Positions 38,310 through 48,399 are shown, counted from the first letter of the stretch. The stretch: 64,000 bases of DNA from Massilia norwichensis (GCF_024753245.1 NZ_JANUGX010000018.1:54179-118178), one strand, 5' to 3'. Translations and numbers: made by a program. The notes: generated by a model from the letters alone, not told the origin.

Positions 38310-39332
38310 TTGAGCGCGACCATGAAAGCAGCCGTCGTACGCGAATTCGGCAAACCGCTGAGCATCGAACAGCTTCCGATTCCCGACCTTCCTCCCGGCC
38401 AGGTTCTGGTGAAGATTGTCGCCACCGGGGTCTGCCATACCGACCTGCATGCGGCCAATGGCGACTGGCCAGTCAAACCCCAACTGCCCTTCATCCCCGG
38501 CCACGAGGGTGTGGGCTATGTTGCCAAGGTGGGCGCGGGCGTAACCATGCTCAAGGAAGGCGACCGCGTCGGGGTGCCCTGGCTGCACACCGCCTGCGGC
38601 CACTGCGAACACTGCATCACCGGCTGGGAGACCCTGTGCGGCGCCCAGCAGATGACCGGCTACACGGTCAACGGCAGCTTCGCCGAATACGTGCTGGCCG
38701 ATCCCGCCTATGTCGGACGCCTGCCCGACCAGCTCGAATTCGCCGCCGCCGCGCCCGTGCTGTGCGCCGGCGTCACCGTCTACAAGGGCCTGAAGGTGCT
38801 CGACTGCAAACCCGGCGACTGGGTCGCCATCTCCGGCATCGGCGGCCTGGGCCACATGGCGGTACAGTACGCGAAGGCGATGGGTTTTCACGTCATTGCC
38901 GTCGACGTCGCCGACCAGAAACTGGCGCTGGCGGCCTCGCTGGGCGCCGACATGACCATCAATGCCGCCAAAGAAGACCCGGCGAAGGCTGTGCAAGCGG
39001 CGGTCCAGGGTGCCCACGGCGTGCTGGTCACGGCGGTTTCGCGTCCGGCCTTCGCGCAGGCGGTGGACATGCTGCACAAGCGCGGCACCATGTCCCTGGT
39101 CGGCCTGCCGCCGGGCAGCTTCGAGCTGCCGATCTTCGACGTGGTCCTGAACGCCAAGACGGTCAGGGGCTCGATCGTCGGCACCCGCAAGGACCTGGAG
39201 GAAGCGCTGATGTTCGCCGGCGAGGGCAAGGTCCACGCGCACTACTCGACCGACCGCCTGGAAAACATCAACGCCATCTTCGCAAAAATGCAGGAAGGCG
39301 GGATCGACGGTCGGATCGTCCTGGCGATGTGA
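38310..39332 (+). CDS. adhP: Zinc-dependent alcohol dehydrogenase (AdhP type)
   Basis: A 340-residue NAD-dependent medium-chain dehydrogenase. Catalytic zinc ligands Cys (ATGVCHTDLHA) and His (PGHEGVG) and Cys of VLCAGVTVY; the structural zinc cysteines lie in CGHCEHCITGWETLC. The Rossmann motif is ISGIGGLGHMAVQYA. The TTG at 38310 is favoured as start: AGGGAG lies six bases upstream, while the ATG 12 bases later has no ribosome site. Family members act on ethanol and other primary alcohols. Confidence 0.92.
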   Translation: MSATMKAAVVREFGKPLSIEQLPIPDLPPGQVLVKIVATGVCHTDLHAANGDWPVKPQLPFIPGHEGVGYVAKVGAGVTMLKEGDRVGVPWLHTACGHCEHCITGWETLCGAQQMTGYTVNGSFAEYVLADPAYVGRLPDQLEFAAAAPVLCAGVTVYKGLKVLDCKPGDWVAISGIGGLGHMAVQYAKAMGFHVIAVDVADQKLALAASLGADMTINAAKEDPAKAVQAAVQGAHGVLVTAVSRPAFAQAVDMLHKRGTMSLVGLPPGSFELPIFDVVLNAKTVRGSIVGTRKDLEEALMFAGEGKVHAHYSTDRLENINAIFAKMQEGGIDGRIVLAM

Positions 39333-39333
39333 C

Positions 39334-42108
39334 TCAGCGCACCGGCTTGCCGTCCGCGTCCAGCACCGTCACCTCGCCCCAGCCCAGCTTGCGGATGCCC
39401 GGCTCCACCTTGCGCAGGTCGCCGATCACCAGCCACACGACCTCGTCCGGGCGCACGTAGCGGCTGGCGGCGCTGGCCAGTTGCTTGTCGCCGAGGGCGC
39501 GCATGCTGCCGGCGTAAAGGCTCCAGTAGTCGTCCGGCAGGCCCAGGTTGATGCTGGTGATGGCCGCGCCTTCCAGCGCGTCCAGCGTGGCGAAGCGGCC
39601 CGGCAGGCGCGAGGTCACGTTGCGCATCACGCTGTCGAATTCCTCGCCCACGATCGGACGCTGGCCGGCGATGTCGCGGATTTCCTTCGCCACTTCCTGC
39701 ATCGCTTCGACCGTCTTGTCGGTCTGCACCGGCGCCAGCGTCATGAAGCTGCGCTGGCCGCGCACGTCGCTCAGGCGCGCGCTGGTGCCGTAGCTCCAGT
39801 GCTTGTCGAGGCGCAGGTTGCGGTTCAGGCGCGAGGTCGCCATGCCGCCGAAGTCGTGCATCACCGCCTGGATCGCCAGCTCGTCCGGCTGGCCGGACGG
39901 CAGCGACAGGTGCGCGGCAACGATGGTCGACTGCGGCGCGTCCGGCTTGTCGATCAGGTAGACCCGCTTGGGCTGAGCGTTCGGGATGCCGGCGACGGTC
40001 TTTGCCGGTGCGGCGCCGCTGGCCTGCCATTTGCCGAAGCTGGATTCCAGCGCCGGCAGCAACTTCTCGAGCGTGGTGTCGCCGGCCACGACCAGGGTCG
40101 CGCTGCCCGGACGGAACCAGGCATCGTGCCAGCGCGCGATGTCGTCGCGGGCGATGGTCTGGGTGCTGGCCTCGGTGCCGGACGCCGGCTTGCCGTAGGG
40201 GTGGCCGGGGCCGTACAGCAGGCCCGGCACGACGCGCTGGGCCAGCGAATTCGGCTGCGCCTTTTCCTGCCCGACCTGGGCCAGGCGGCGCTGCTTGGCC
40301 AGCTCGACCTGGTCCTGCGGGAAGCTCGGGTTCAGGGTGGCGTCGGCCAGCAGTGCCAGCGAAGGCACCAGCTTGGCGCTGGTCGCCTGCAGGCGCACGA
40401 TCGACTGGTCCTGGGAGGTGCCGGTGCTCAGGTTGGCGCCCAGCGATTCCAGCGCATCGGACAGCTGGAAGGCGTTGCGCGTCCTGGTGCCCTTGTCGAT
40501 CAGGCCCAGGCTCAGCGAGGCCAGGCCTTCCTTCCCAGCCGGGTCCGAGGCGGCGCCGGCGTCCAGCACCAGCGCGGCGTTGACGATCGGCGCGCCGTGG
40601 CGCTCCAGCAGCACGACCTTCAGGCCGTTCTTCAGCTGCGCGCGCTGCATGGCCGGGAAGCTGACGTCGGGCGCCTGGCCCAGTGCCGGCAATTGCTTGC
40701 GGTCGAGGTTCGACTTGACGCCGGCCAGCTTGGCGAACGGCTTCACGGTCATCGTGTAGTGATGGGCGCGCAGCCAGCGGTTACCGGCGGCCTTCACTTC
40801 GGCCGGCGTGGTGTTGGCCATCTGCTCCAGGCGGGTGAGATACGCGTCCGGGCTGCCGCCGTAGGTCATGCTCTCGGCCAGCACGTCGGCGCGGCCGCCG
40901 AAGCCGCCCAGGCGCTCGATGCCGCGCGAGAATTCGGCCAGCTCGCGGGTTTTTACGCGCGCCAGTTCTTCGCTTGTGGGGCCCTTCTCCAGCAGCTCGG
41001 CCACGATGCGGTCGATTTCGCGTTCCGCCTCAAGCTGGTCGGCGCCCTTCTTCAGCGTGACCGTGATGCCGAAGCTGCCGCCCAGCTCACTGTCCTGCAT
41101 GCCGGCCGAGACGCTGGTGGCGATGCCCTTCTCGTACACCAGACGCTTGTCCAGGCGCGCGCTCTTCGAGCCGGCCAGCACGTCGGCCAGCAGCTGCAGG
41201 CGCGCCACGTCGGCGTCTTTCCACGCGGCCGCATGCCAGCGGCGGTACACGCGCACCTGCGGCACCTGGTCTTCCATCTCGTCGCGGATGTCGCGGTCCA
41301 GCACCGGGATCCAGGTTTCAAGACGCGGCAGCGGCGGTCCCGGCGGCAGCGCGCCGAAGTACTTGTTCACCAGTTCGAGCGCGCGCTCCGGGGTAATATC
41401 GCCGGCCAGCGACAGCACCGCGTTGTTCGGGCCGTAGTAGGTGCGGTACCACTCGCGGATGTCTTCCAGCGAAGCGGCGTTCAGGTCGTCCATGCTGCCG
41501 ATCGTGGTCCACGAATACGGGTGCGAGTACGGGTACATCTTGGCCGCGAATTCATAGCGCACCTTGCCGTAGGGCTGGTTGTCGCCCTGGCGCTTCTCGT
41601 TCTGCACCACGCCGCGCTCGCGCTCGAGCATGGCCTGCGAGATGTAATTGCCGAGGAAGCCCATGCGGTCCGATTCCAGGAACAGCGTGCGTTCCAGCGC
41701 CGAGGTCGGGACGTCCTCGAAGAAGTTGGTGCGGTCGGTGTTGGTGGTGCCGTTGCGGTTGTTGGCGCCGAGGTCGTCCATCGCCTCGCGGAAGCCGTGC
41801 GGGTAGTTCTCCGAACCGTTGAAGAAGAAGTGCTCGAACAGATGCGCGAAGCCGGTCTTGCCGCGCTTCTCGTTGCGCGAACCGACGTGGTACCAGACGT
41901 TCACGCCGACCACCGGCACGCTGTGGTCCTCGTGCACCAGCAGGGTCAGGCCGTTGGGCAGCACGAATTTTTTATAGGCGATGGAATACGCCTTGCGGTC
42001 GAAGCTGGCGGCCGGCGCGGCCTTGGATGCGGTTGCGTTGGCGGCCACGGACGGCGCAGCCGCGGCTGCGGCCAGGCCGAGCGCGAGCACGATCTGCTTG
42101 AGTTTCAT
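39334..42108 (-). CDS. M16 (pitrilysin-type) metallopeptidase, secreted
   Basis: A 924-residue peptidase with a signal peptide (about 1-23). The N-terminal half has the inverted zinc motif HLFEH (residues 89-93) and the downstream Glu ligand in ERGVVQNEKR; the C-terminal half is the inactive homologous domain closing the chamber (about 490-924). The single-chain ~900 residue architecture fits periplasmic or outer-membrane M16 enzymes. It is followed 24 bases upstream by the Sel1-repeat gene in the same direction, so they may be co-transcribed. Confidence 0.94.
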   Translation of the reverse strand: MKLKQIVLALGLAAAAAAPSVAANATASKAAPAASFDRKAYSIAYKKFVLPNGLTLLVHEDHSVPVVGVNVWYHVGSRNEKRGKTGFAHLFEHFFFNGSENYPHGFREAMDDLGANNRNGTTNTDRTNFFEDVPTSALERTLFLESDRMGFLGNYISQAMLERERGVVQNEKRQGDNQPYGKVRYEFAAKMYPYSHPYSWTTIGSMDDLNAASLEDIREWYRTYYGPNNAVLSLAGDITPERALELVNKYFGALPPGPPLPRLETWIPVLDRDIRDEMEDQVPQVRVYRRWHAAAWKDADVARLQLLADVLAGSKSARLDKRLVYEKGIATSVSAGMQDSELGGSFGITVTLKKGADQLEAEREIDRIVAELLEKGPTSEELARVKTRELAEFSRGIERLGGFGGRADVLAESMTYGGSPDAYLTRLEQMANTTPAEVKAAGNRWLRAHHYTMTVKPFAKLAGVKSNLDRKQLPALGQAPDVSFPAMQRAQLKNGLKVVLLERHGAPIVNAALVLDAGAASDPAGKEGLASLSLGLIDKGTRTRNAFQLSDALESLGANLSTGTSQDQSIVRLQATSAKLVPSLALLADATLNPSFPQDQVELAKQRRLAQVGQEKAQPNSLAQRVVPGLLYGPGHPYGKPASGTEASTQTIARDDIARWHDAWFRPGSATLVVAGDTTLEKLLPALESSFGKWQASGAAPAKTVAGIPNAQPKRVYLIDKPDAPQSTIVAAHLSLPSGQPDELAIQAVMHDFGGMATSRLNRNLRLDKHWSYGTSARLSDVRGQRSFMTLAPVQTDKTVEAMQEVAKEIRDIAGQRPIVGEEFDSVMRNVTSRLPGRFATLDALEGAAITSINLGLPDDYWSLYAGSMRALGDKQLASAASRYVRPDEVVWLVIGDLRKVEPGIRKLGWGEVTVLDADGKPVR

Positions 42109-42133
42109 GGGTCTCTCTTTGGTTCTGGTGTTG

Positions 42134-43669
42134 TTATGCCGCGCCCAGGTAGCCTTGGGCTTGCGCGAGCAGGTGGGGTTCCATGCGTGCGGCGATGCGC
42201 TGAATATAGCTGGTGGCGGGGATCACGCCGGCCGCGCCGGCGCGGTGCAGCCAGGCATAGGCTTCGACCAGGTCTTTCGATACGCCCTGGCCGCTGGCGT
42301 ACATGACCCCGAGGTTGAACTGGGCGCGGGCATGGCCCTGGCGTGCCGCGCACAGGTACCAGAAGTGCGCCGCCTCGTAATCGCGTTCGACGCCGTGGCC
42401 GCTGTCGTAGCGCAGGCCGAGCGCGAACTGGGCCAGCGCATGGCCCTGGTCGGCGGCCTTGCGGTACCACTCGTAAGCCTGGCGCGGGTCGATGGTCCCG
42501 GTATCGTCGCGGTCCAGCAGCTGGCCCAGCATGTACTGGGCCGGCGCGTAGTCCTGGTCGGCCGCCTTGCGGTACCAGTGCATCGCCTCGTCTTCCAGGC
42601 GCATGGCCAGGTCGAACTGGGCGCGCAGGTGGCCCTGCTCGGCGGCCTTGCGGAACCATGCCAGCGCTTGCGCCTGGTCTTGCGGCACACCGTGGCCGGC
42701 GTCGAGCAGCTGGCCGAGGTGGTATTGGGCGCCGGCCGAACCCTGCTCCGCCGCCTTGCGGTACCAGTCGGCGGCGATGCCGTAATCCTGTTCGACGCCC
42801 TGCCCGTGCTCGTAGCGGAGGCCGAGGTTGTCCTGCGCGCCCGCGTGGCCCTGTTCGGCCGCCTTGCGGAACCAGTGCAGCGCCAGGTCGGGGTCGCGCG
42901 CGACGCCATGGCCGCTGTCGTGGATCAGCGCCAGGTTGAACTGCGAACTGGCGTGCCCCTGTTCGCCGGCGCGGCCGTACCACAGGATCGCCTTCTCGCT
43001 GTCCTGCGGCAGATCCTGCCCTTTGTCGTAGCGCAGGCCGAGGTTGAACTGGGCCGGCGCATAACCCTGCTCGGCCGCCTTGCGGAACCAGTGGATGGCC
43101 TGCTGCACATCGCGATCGATGCCCTGCCCGCTGTCATAGCGCAGCGCCAGCGCGAACTGCGAGCGCGCGTAATTCTGCTCGGCGGCGCGGCGGTACCATT
43201 CGATGGCGCGCTCGACGTCCTGGGCCACGCCCTTGCCGCCTTCGTACATCATGCCGAGATTATGCTGGGCGCCGGGGTCGCCCTGGCTGGCCGCCTTGCC
43301 GAACCAGTGCATGGCCTGCTGCACATCGGCCGGGATGCCCTGGCCCTTGGCGTACAGCCAGCCCAGGTTGTACTGGGCCGCCGCATACCCCTGCTCGGCC
43401 GCCTGCGTGTACCAGTAGACGGCCTGCCCCAGGTCCTGCGGCACGCCCTGGCCCTTCTGGTACATCACGCCGAGGTTGTACTGGGCCTGTTCGAGGCCGG
43501 CGCTGGCCGCCATCCGGTACCAGGCCACGGCCAGCTCGTCGTTCTTCGGCACGCCCTGGCCGTTCACGTACATGAAGCCCAGGCTGTGCTGGGCGCTGGC
43601 GACGCCGCGCTCGGCCAGCGCTTTTACGCGCAGGAATTCGGCAGTATGAAGCGCGGCGGTATCGGGCAT
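42134..43669 (-). CDS. Sel1-repeat protein
   Basis: A 511-residue protein made of about 13 Sel1-like repeats of 36 residues, each close to AQxxLGxxYxxGxGVxxDxxxAxxWYRKAAEQGxAx. The tenth repeat is about 9 residues short. No signal peptide is visible, so it is probably cytoplasmic. Such solenoids mediate protein-protein contacts, often in signalling. It lies 15 bases after the GGDEF-EAL regulator gene and is likely in its operon. Confidence 0.93.
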   Translation of the reverse strand: MPDTAALHTAEFLRVKALAERGVASAQHSLGFMYVNGQGVPKNDELAVAWYRMAASAGLEQAQYNLGVMYQKGQGVPQDLGQAVYWYTQAAEQGYAAAQYNLGWLYAKGQGIPADVQQAMHWFGKAASQGDPGAQHNLGMMYEGGKGVAQDVERAIEWYRRAAEQNYARSQFALALRYDSGQGIDRDVQQAIHWFRKAAEQGYAPAQFNLGLRYDKGQDLPQDSEKAILWYGRAGEQGHASSQFNLALIHDSGHGVARDPDLALHWFRKAAEQGHAGAQDNLGLRYEHGQGVEQDYGIAADWYRKAAEQGSAGAQYHLGQLLDAGHGVPQDQAQALAWFRKAAEQGHLRAQFDLAMRLEDEAMHWYRKAADQDYAPAQYMLGQLLDRDDTGTIDPRQAYEWYRKAADQGHALAQFALGLRYDSGHGVERDYEAAHFWYLCAARQGHARAQFNLGVMYASGQGVSKDLVEAYAWLHRAGAAGVIPATSYIQRIAARMEPHLLAQAQGYLGAA

Positions 43670-43684
43670 GGCGCGAACCGGTGT

Positions 43685-45901
43685 TTATGCCTGGAACGCC
43701 AGCACGTTGGCCGCGCCGGTCGGCAGGCCCTGCGAACGCAGCACGTCCATGAAGCGCGGCAGCGCCATCGGACGATGGTACAGGTAGCCCTGCATCGTCA
43801 TGCAGCCGTTGGCGCGCAGGTAGCGTGCCTGCGACTCGGTCTCGACGCCTTCCGCGATCAGGTTCAGGCCCAGGCCGCGCGCGATCGAGATGATCGCCAG
43901 CACCACCGGATAGTGGCCATACTCGTCGTGGATCTCCTTGACGAAGGACTGGTCGATCTTGATCGTGTGGACCGGGAAGCGGTGCAGGTAGGCGAGCGAG
44001 GAATAGCCGGTGCCGAAGTCGTCGATCGCCACCGACACCCCGAGCTGGCCCAGCTTGTTCAGCTGCTCGATCGCATGCTGCGGATTGCGGATGCAGATGT
44101 TCTCGGTGATCTCGACTTCGATCTGGCTCGGCGCGATCCCGTAGCGCACCAGGGCGCCGCGCATCTTCTCGAAGAAGTCGCCGCGGTCCAGGTATTGCGG
44201 CGACAGGTTCAGCGACAGCCTTACCTGGTTGGCGCAGATGTTCTTCCACTGCAGCATGTCGCGGCACAGCGCGCCGATCATCCAGTCCGAGATCGGCAGC
44301 ATCAGGCCGTTCTCTTCGGCGAACGGCAGGAACTCGCCCGGCGAGACGATGCCGCGGGTCGGGTGGTTCCAGCGCATCAGCGCTTCGGCGCCGACGATGC
44401 GGCCGCTGGCGGCGTCGATCTGCGGCTGGTAGTACATCTCCAGCTCGTCGTTTTCCAGTGCGCGGCGCAGGCTCTGGCCCAGCGCGATCTTCTGGTGCGA
44501 CACGTCCTGCATCGAAGCGTCGTAGAAGGCGTGGCCGTTCTTGCCCTGGCCCTTGACCTGGTACATGGCGATGTCGGCGTGGCGCAGCAGCTCATCGATC
44601 GATTCGCCGTGGCCCGGGTAGATCGCGATGCCGATCGAGGCCGAGATGTGGACCTGGTGGCCGTCCAGGTCGAACGGCTGTTGCAGGCACTCGAGGAATT
44701 TGTCGGCCACGTGGCTGGCGTCCTCGCGGTCGCGCAGCTCGGGCAGCACGATGGTGAATTCGTCGCCGCCCTGGCGCGCCAGGGTGTCGCCCTTGCGCAG
44801 GCATTCCTTCAGGCGCACCGAGACCTGCTGCAGCAGCTCGTCGCCCTTGACGTGGCCGAGGGTGTCGTTGACCAGCTTGAAGCGGTCCAGGTCGATGAAC
44901 ATCACCGCGAGCTCGGTCTGCTTGCGCTTGGCCTGGATCACCGCCAGGCCGAGGCGGTCCTTGAACAGGATGCGGTTCGGCAGGTCGGTCAGGATGTCAT
45001 GGTAGGCCTGGTAGGAGATGACCTCTTCCGCGCGCTTGCGGTCGGTGATGTCGCGCGCCACGCCGTAGGTGCCGAAGAACTCCAGCTTGCGCACCTCCTG
45101 GTCGGGCACGTGCATGCCGATCGCGTTCAGCGAGATCGTCATCAGGGTGTTGTTGAAGGTGCGTTCCTGGTTCGAGCCGGTGTGGCACTTCAGGCGCAGT
45201 TCGACGTTGCGCGAAGCGCGTTCGTCGACGCGGCGCTCGTTGAAGGAATAGCGCGCGCGCTCCAGGTCTTCCTCGTGCACCAGCACCGAGTAATGCTGGC
45301 CGATCAGCTCTTCGCGGCGGTAGCCGAGCAGCTGGTAGGCGCGGTCGTTCACGAAGGTAAATTTGCCTTCGTGGTTCAGGGTGTAGATGATGTCCGGCGA
45401 AGAGTCCACCAGGTAGCGGTACATCTTCTCCGAGTTTTCCAGCTGGTTGGCGATGCGGCGGTTGGCTTCCTCGAGGCGGCGCGCCTTGAGCGCATTGCCG
45501 ACGGTCTTGAGCAGCTCTTCGCGGCTGTAGGGCTTGCGCAGGTAGTCATAGGCACCGCGCTTGAGGGCGCCGATCGCGGCGTCGATCCCCACCTCGCCGC
45601 TCATCACGATGACGTCGGCGTCGATCCCCTTCTGGTTGATGAAGTCCATGATCTCGTGGCCGCCGATGTCGGGCAGGCGCAGGTCGAGCAGGACCATGTC
45701 GAAACGCAGCTTCGACAGGTGGTTCAGGGCCTCGGTGCCGGTCGAGGCGGTGATGAGCTGGTAGCCGCGGCCCTGCAGCAGTTCGTACAGCGAGGACAGA
45801 AGACGGGGTTCGTCGTCGACCAGCAGCAACCTCGGCTGCTCCAGTGCGGAAGTCAGCGAGGCAGGCGAAGCTGGCGGGGCGCTGGCGGAGAATGGATTCA
45901 T
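43685..45901 (-). CDS. Response regulator with PAS, GGDEF and EAL domains
   Basis: A 738-residue c-di-GMP regulator. Receiver with Asp73 (FDMVLLDLRLPD), a PAS domain (about 165-290; YRYLVDSSPDIIYTL), GGDEF with intact LARQGGDEFTIVL, and EAL with intact EALMRWNHP and [13 protein letters not shown]. The ATG at 45901 has AAGGTAACA upstream; a longer in-frame start would overlap the kinase gene. The HDOD-GAF kinase gene ends seven bases before it and is the likely cognate sensor. Confidence 0.94.
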   Translation of the reverse strand: MNPFSASAPPASPASLTSALEQPRLLLVDDEPRLLSSLYELLQGRGYQLITASTGTEALNHLSKLRFDMVLLDLRLPDIGGHEIMDFINQKGIDADVIVMSGEVGIDAAIGALKRGAYDYLRKPYSREELLKTVGNALKARRLEEANRRIANQLENSEKMYRYLVDSSPDIIYTLNHEGKFTFVNDRAYQLLGYRREELIGQHYSVLVHEEDLERARYSFNERRVDERASRNVELRLKCHTGSNQERTFNNTLMTISLNAIGMHVPDQEVRKLEFFGTYGVARDITDRKRAEEVISYQAYHDILTDLPNRILFKDRLGLAVIQAKRKQTELAVMFIDLDRFKLVNDTLGHVKGDELLQQVSVRLKECLRKGDTLARQGGDEFTIVLPELRDREDASHVADKFLECLQQPFDLDGHQVHISASIGIAIYPGHGESIDELLRHADIAMYQVKGQGKNGHAFYDASMQDVSHQKIALGQSLRRALENDELEMYYQPQIDAASGRIVGAEALMRWNHPTRGIVSPGEFLPFAEENGLMLPISDWMIGALCRDMLQWKNICANQVRLSLNLSPQYLDRGDFFEKMRGALVRYGIAPSQIEVEITENICIRNPQHAIEQLNKLGQLGVSVAIDDFGTGYSSLAYLHRFPVHTIKIDQSFVKEIHDEYGHYPVVLAIISIARGLGLNLIAEGVETESQARYLRANGCMTMQGYLYHRPMALPRFMDVLRSQGLPTGAANVLAFQA

Positions 45902-45908
45902 TGTTACC

Positions 45909-48143
45909 TTATACGGATCCAAGCGCGCGCACCGGCAGTCCCGCCGGGGCGCTGGCGCCGGCATGCGCCGGCAGCAGGATTTCAAAACTGGTGCCGGTCG
46001 TGCCGCTGCGGCAGGCGATATGCCCGTTCAGCTTCTTGACCAGGCTGTGCACGATCGACAGGCCAAGCCCATGGTGCGGGCCTTCCTTCGTGCTCTTCAC
46101 GGCAGAAAACAGGTTGGCCAGCACCTCGCGCGACAGGCCGGGGCCGGTGTCGGAGACGACCAGCTCCAGGTACAGCCTGCGCTCGCGGTTGGCATGGCCG
46201 CGGTTGGCGATCTCGATGCGCCCGCCGGTGGCGGACAGCGCCTCGATCGCGTTCTTGACCAGGTTGACCAGGATTTGCTTGAGGATGTCCGGGTCGCCTT
46301 CGATGCGGCCGGCTTCCGGAGACATGCTGACCACGATCTCGACGTTGGCCGGCACGAAGTCGGTGGCACGGAACAGGCGCAGCACGTCTTCGACCACCTT
46401 GCCGACGTCGGCGCTGACACCGCTGTCGAGCAGCGCCTGGGTCGCGGGCTGCACTTCGGTCAGGCTGTTGACCAGCTGGCCGACGCGGTCGATCTCTTCG
46501 TTCAGGATCGACAGCTCGCCGGACACCGGCTCCTGGCGTTCCAGTTTGCTGTCCAGGACCGACAGATAATTCTTGATGATCGACAGCGGGTTGTTCACCT
46601 CGTGCACCACGCGGCGCGACGCCTCGCGGTATTCCTCGGCCACATGGGCCAGCTGGCGGCGCGCCTGGCCGCGCTCGAGCATCGCGTTTTCCAGCGCGCT
46701 CGCGGCCTGGGCGCCGAAGGCCTGCATGAAGCGCTCGCGCTTCTGGCAGGCCGGCACCTGCCAGCCGGCGATACCGCCGATCAGCACGCCGATGCAGCGC
46801 GCCCCGCTCACCAGCGGCACGCAGACCAGCGATTCGGTGCCCAGCATGCGCAGCAGCTGCTCTTCCGACAGGCCGAGCGGCGCGCCCTCGCGGCGGATAA
46901 ACGAGATCCGCCGTTCCAAAGTGGCCTTTGCAACGGCTCCGCCCTTCGATAGCGGGATCGCGAATTCGGCGATGCGCTGCTGGTTTGCGGTCGGCGCGCC
47001 CACCAGCGCGTGGCCGGTCGGATTCTCCAGCAGCACGGCGACGTTCTCGAAGTCGAACAGCACGCGCGCCGAGCGCGCCATCGCTTCGAGCAGCCCGCTT
47101 TCGCCCTGCTGGCGCGCGAAGCTCTGGCCGATCTCGGAGACCAGCACCAGGTTGCGCATTTCTTCGGTCAGGCGCTGCTGCACCGGATCGACGGGCGGCG
47201 GCGGCGCGAAGGCCGGCTGCGCCGGGATGTCGTCGGCGCCGGCCAGGTCGATGCCGAGGTGGACCGCGGCACGCTCGACCTGGCGCGCGGCCTGCTCCAG
47301 CAGCGCGTCGGCGGCTTCCGGTTCGAGGTCGCACAGTTTGGCCGCCTCGATCACCAGCGCCGGGTCCTCGGCATGGCCGGACAGCAGGTGCGCGGCGCGC
47401 ACGATGCGGATCAGGGGATGGGCGCCCTCCAGGCGCTCGCCCGGCTCGTGGTGGTAGAGCACGGAATCGGCCAGGAAGGAATCGAGCTGCCAGCGCTCGA
47501 TCAGCCAGGCGCCGGCTTCGGCGTGGGTGATCTGCAGGGTGCGCTGCTCGACCGCGCACAGGGCTTCGTCGTCGCGCGCGGTGAAGTTGAAACCGTATTC
47601 CTTCGGTGCGGTGGCCAGCAGGGCCAGGCGGCCGACGTTGTGCAGCAGGCCGGCCAGATAGGCTTCCTCGGGCTGCGAATAATTCAGGTGACGCGCCAGA
47701 TCGCGCGCCAGCACGGCGGCGGTGAGCGAATTCTTCCAGAAGGCGCGCAGATCGGTCGCGCTCGAATTCGGGAAACTATTAAACGTCTGGAACACCGAAT
47801 CGCTGATCACCAGGGTCTTGATCATGTCGGTGCCCAGCGCCACCATGGCCTGCTCGAGGTTGGCCTGGCGACCGCTGCGGTGGTAGGCCGAGCTGTTGGC
47901 GACGGTCAGGATTTTGCCTGTCATGCCCGCATCCTTGGCCACCAGCGCAGCCAGCTCGGGCATGCCGAGGTCGTCCGCCTGCAGGTGGGCCAGCAGCTTG
48001 ATGAGGATTTGCGGCATGGCAGGCAGCCGCGCGATCAGCAAGCGATTGCGGATATCCTGATCTGGTTGGTAGTTGGTCTCAAGCACGGCCGCCACTGCTG
48101 TTTTGGATAATTGTTGGCGGCTTTTCCCGGCTAAAGCTGCCAC
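45909..48143 (-). CDS. HDOD-GAF-histidine kinase
   Basis: A 744-residue protein. An N-terminal HDOD domain (about 40-260; LLHNVGRLALL) precedes a linker, a GAF domain (about 325-480), then HisKA with His in VVHEVNNPLSIIKNYL and a HATPase (KNAIEALSATGGRIEI; DTGPGLSREVL; GPHHGLGLSIVHSLV). There is no membrane helix. This fusion of an HDOD with a kinase is seen in Burkholderiales and Pseudomonas relatives; what HDOD senses is unknown. The next gene is a GGDEF-EAL response regulator, its probable partner. Confidence 0.9.
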   Translation of the reverse strand: MAALAGKSRQQLSKTAVAAVLETNYQPDQDIRNRLLIARLPAMPQILIKLLAHLQADDLGMPELAALVAKDAGMTGKILTVANSSAYHRSGRQANLEQAMVALGTDMIKTLVISDSVFQTFNSFPNSSATDLRAFWKNSLTAAVLARDLARHLNYSQPEEAYLAGLLHNVGRLALLATAPKEYGFNFTARDDEALCAVEQRTLQITHAEAGAWLIERWQLDSFLADSVLYHHEPGERLEGAHPLIRIVRAAHLLSGHAEDPALVIEAAKLCDLEPEAADALLEQAARQVERAAVHLGIDLAGADDIPAQPAFAPPPPVDPVQQRLTEEMRNLVLVSEIGQSFARQQGESGLLEAMARSARVLFDFENVAVLLENPTGHALVGAPTANQQRIAEFAIPLSKGGAVAKATLERRISFIRREGAPLGLSEEQLLRMLGTESLVCVPLVSGARCIGVLIGGIAGWQVPACQKRERFMQAFGAQAASALENAMLERGQARRQLAHVAEEYREASRRVVHEVNNPLSIIKNYLSVLDSKLERQEPVSGELSILNEEIDRVGQLVNSLTEVQPATQALLDSGVSADVGKVVEDVLRLFRATDFVPANVEIVVSMSPEAGRIEGDPDILKQILVNLVKNAIEALSATGGRIEIANRGHANRERRLYLELVVSDTGPGLSREVLANLFSAVKSTKEGPHHGLGLSIVHSLVKKLNGHIACRSGTTGTSFEILLPAHAGASAPAGLPVRALGSV

Positions 48144-48314
48144 GATATTTATTCTAGTGGTACCCGGAACAGAGCTGGTTTTTGGCTCCAGTTCCGAACG
48201 TGAAAAACTTATCTTAGCATATATACATTTCTGACCGGGAACAACACTTTCCAGAAAAAGTGATGTGTTTTAGAGTCAGAACTCAGTCTGGCGCCTTGAT
48301 TTACCTCATATTTA

Positions 48315-48392
48315 CGTAGGGGTGGGCACCACGTGCCCACGTAAGGTTGCGTAATGTCAGCGTTCGCGTGGGCACGGAGTGCCCACCCTACG
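48315..48392. repeat. Family-A palindromic repeat, doublet (tails outward)
   Basis: CGTAGGGGTGGGCACCACGT + GCCCACG (48315-48341) and GCGTGGGCACGGAGTGCCCA + CCCTACG (48366-48392). The rest of the 256-base gap (48144-48314) is AT-richer than its surroundings and probably holds the HDOD kinase promoter; I found no clear -35/-10 pair. Confidence 0.85.
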
Positions 48393-48399
48393 CCTACGC

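Noticed and set aside
41981..46039. Very long open frame on the plus strand, opposite the Sel1 and GGDEF-EAL genes
   Set aside because: It is antisense to three well-supported genes; its composition (Leu/Val/Ala/Arg/His-rich) is what the complement of GC-rich codons gives, and it has no recognisable domain.
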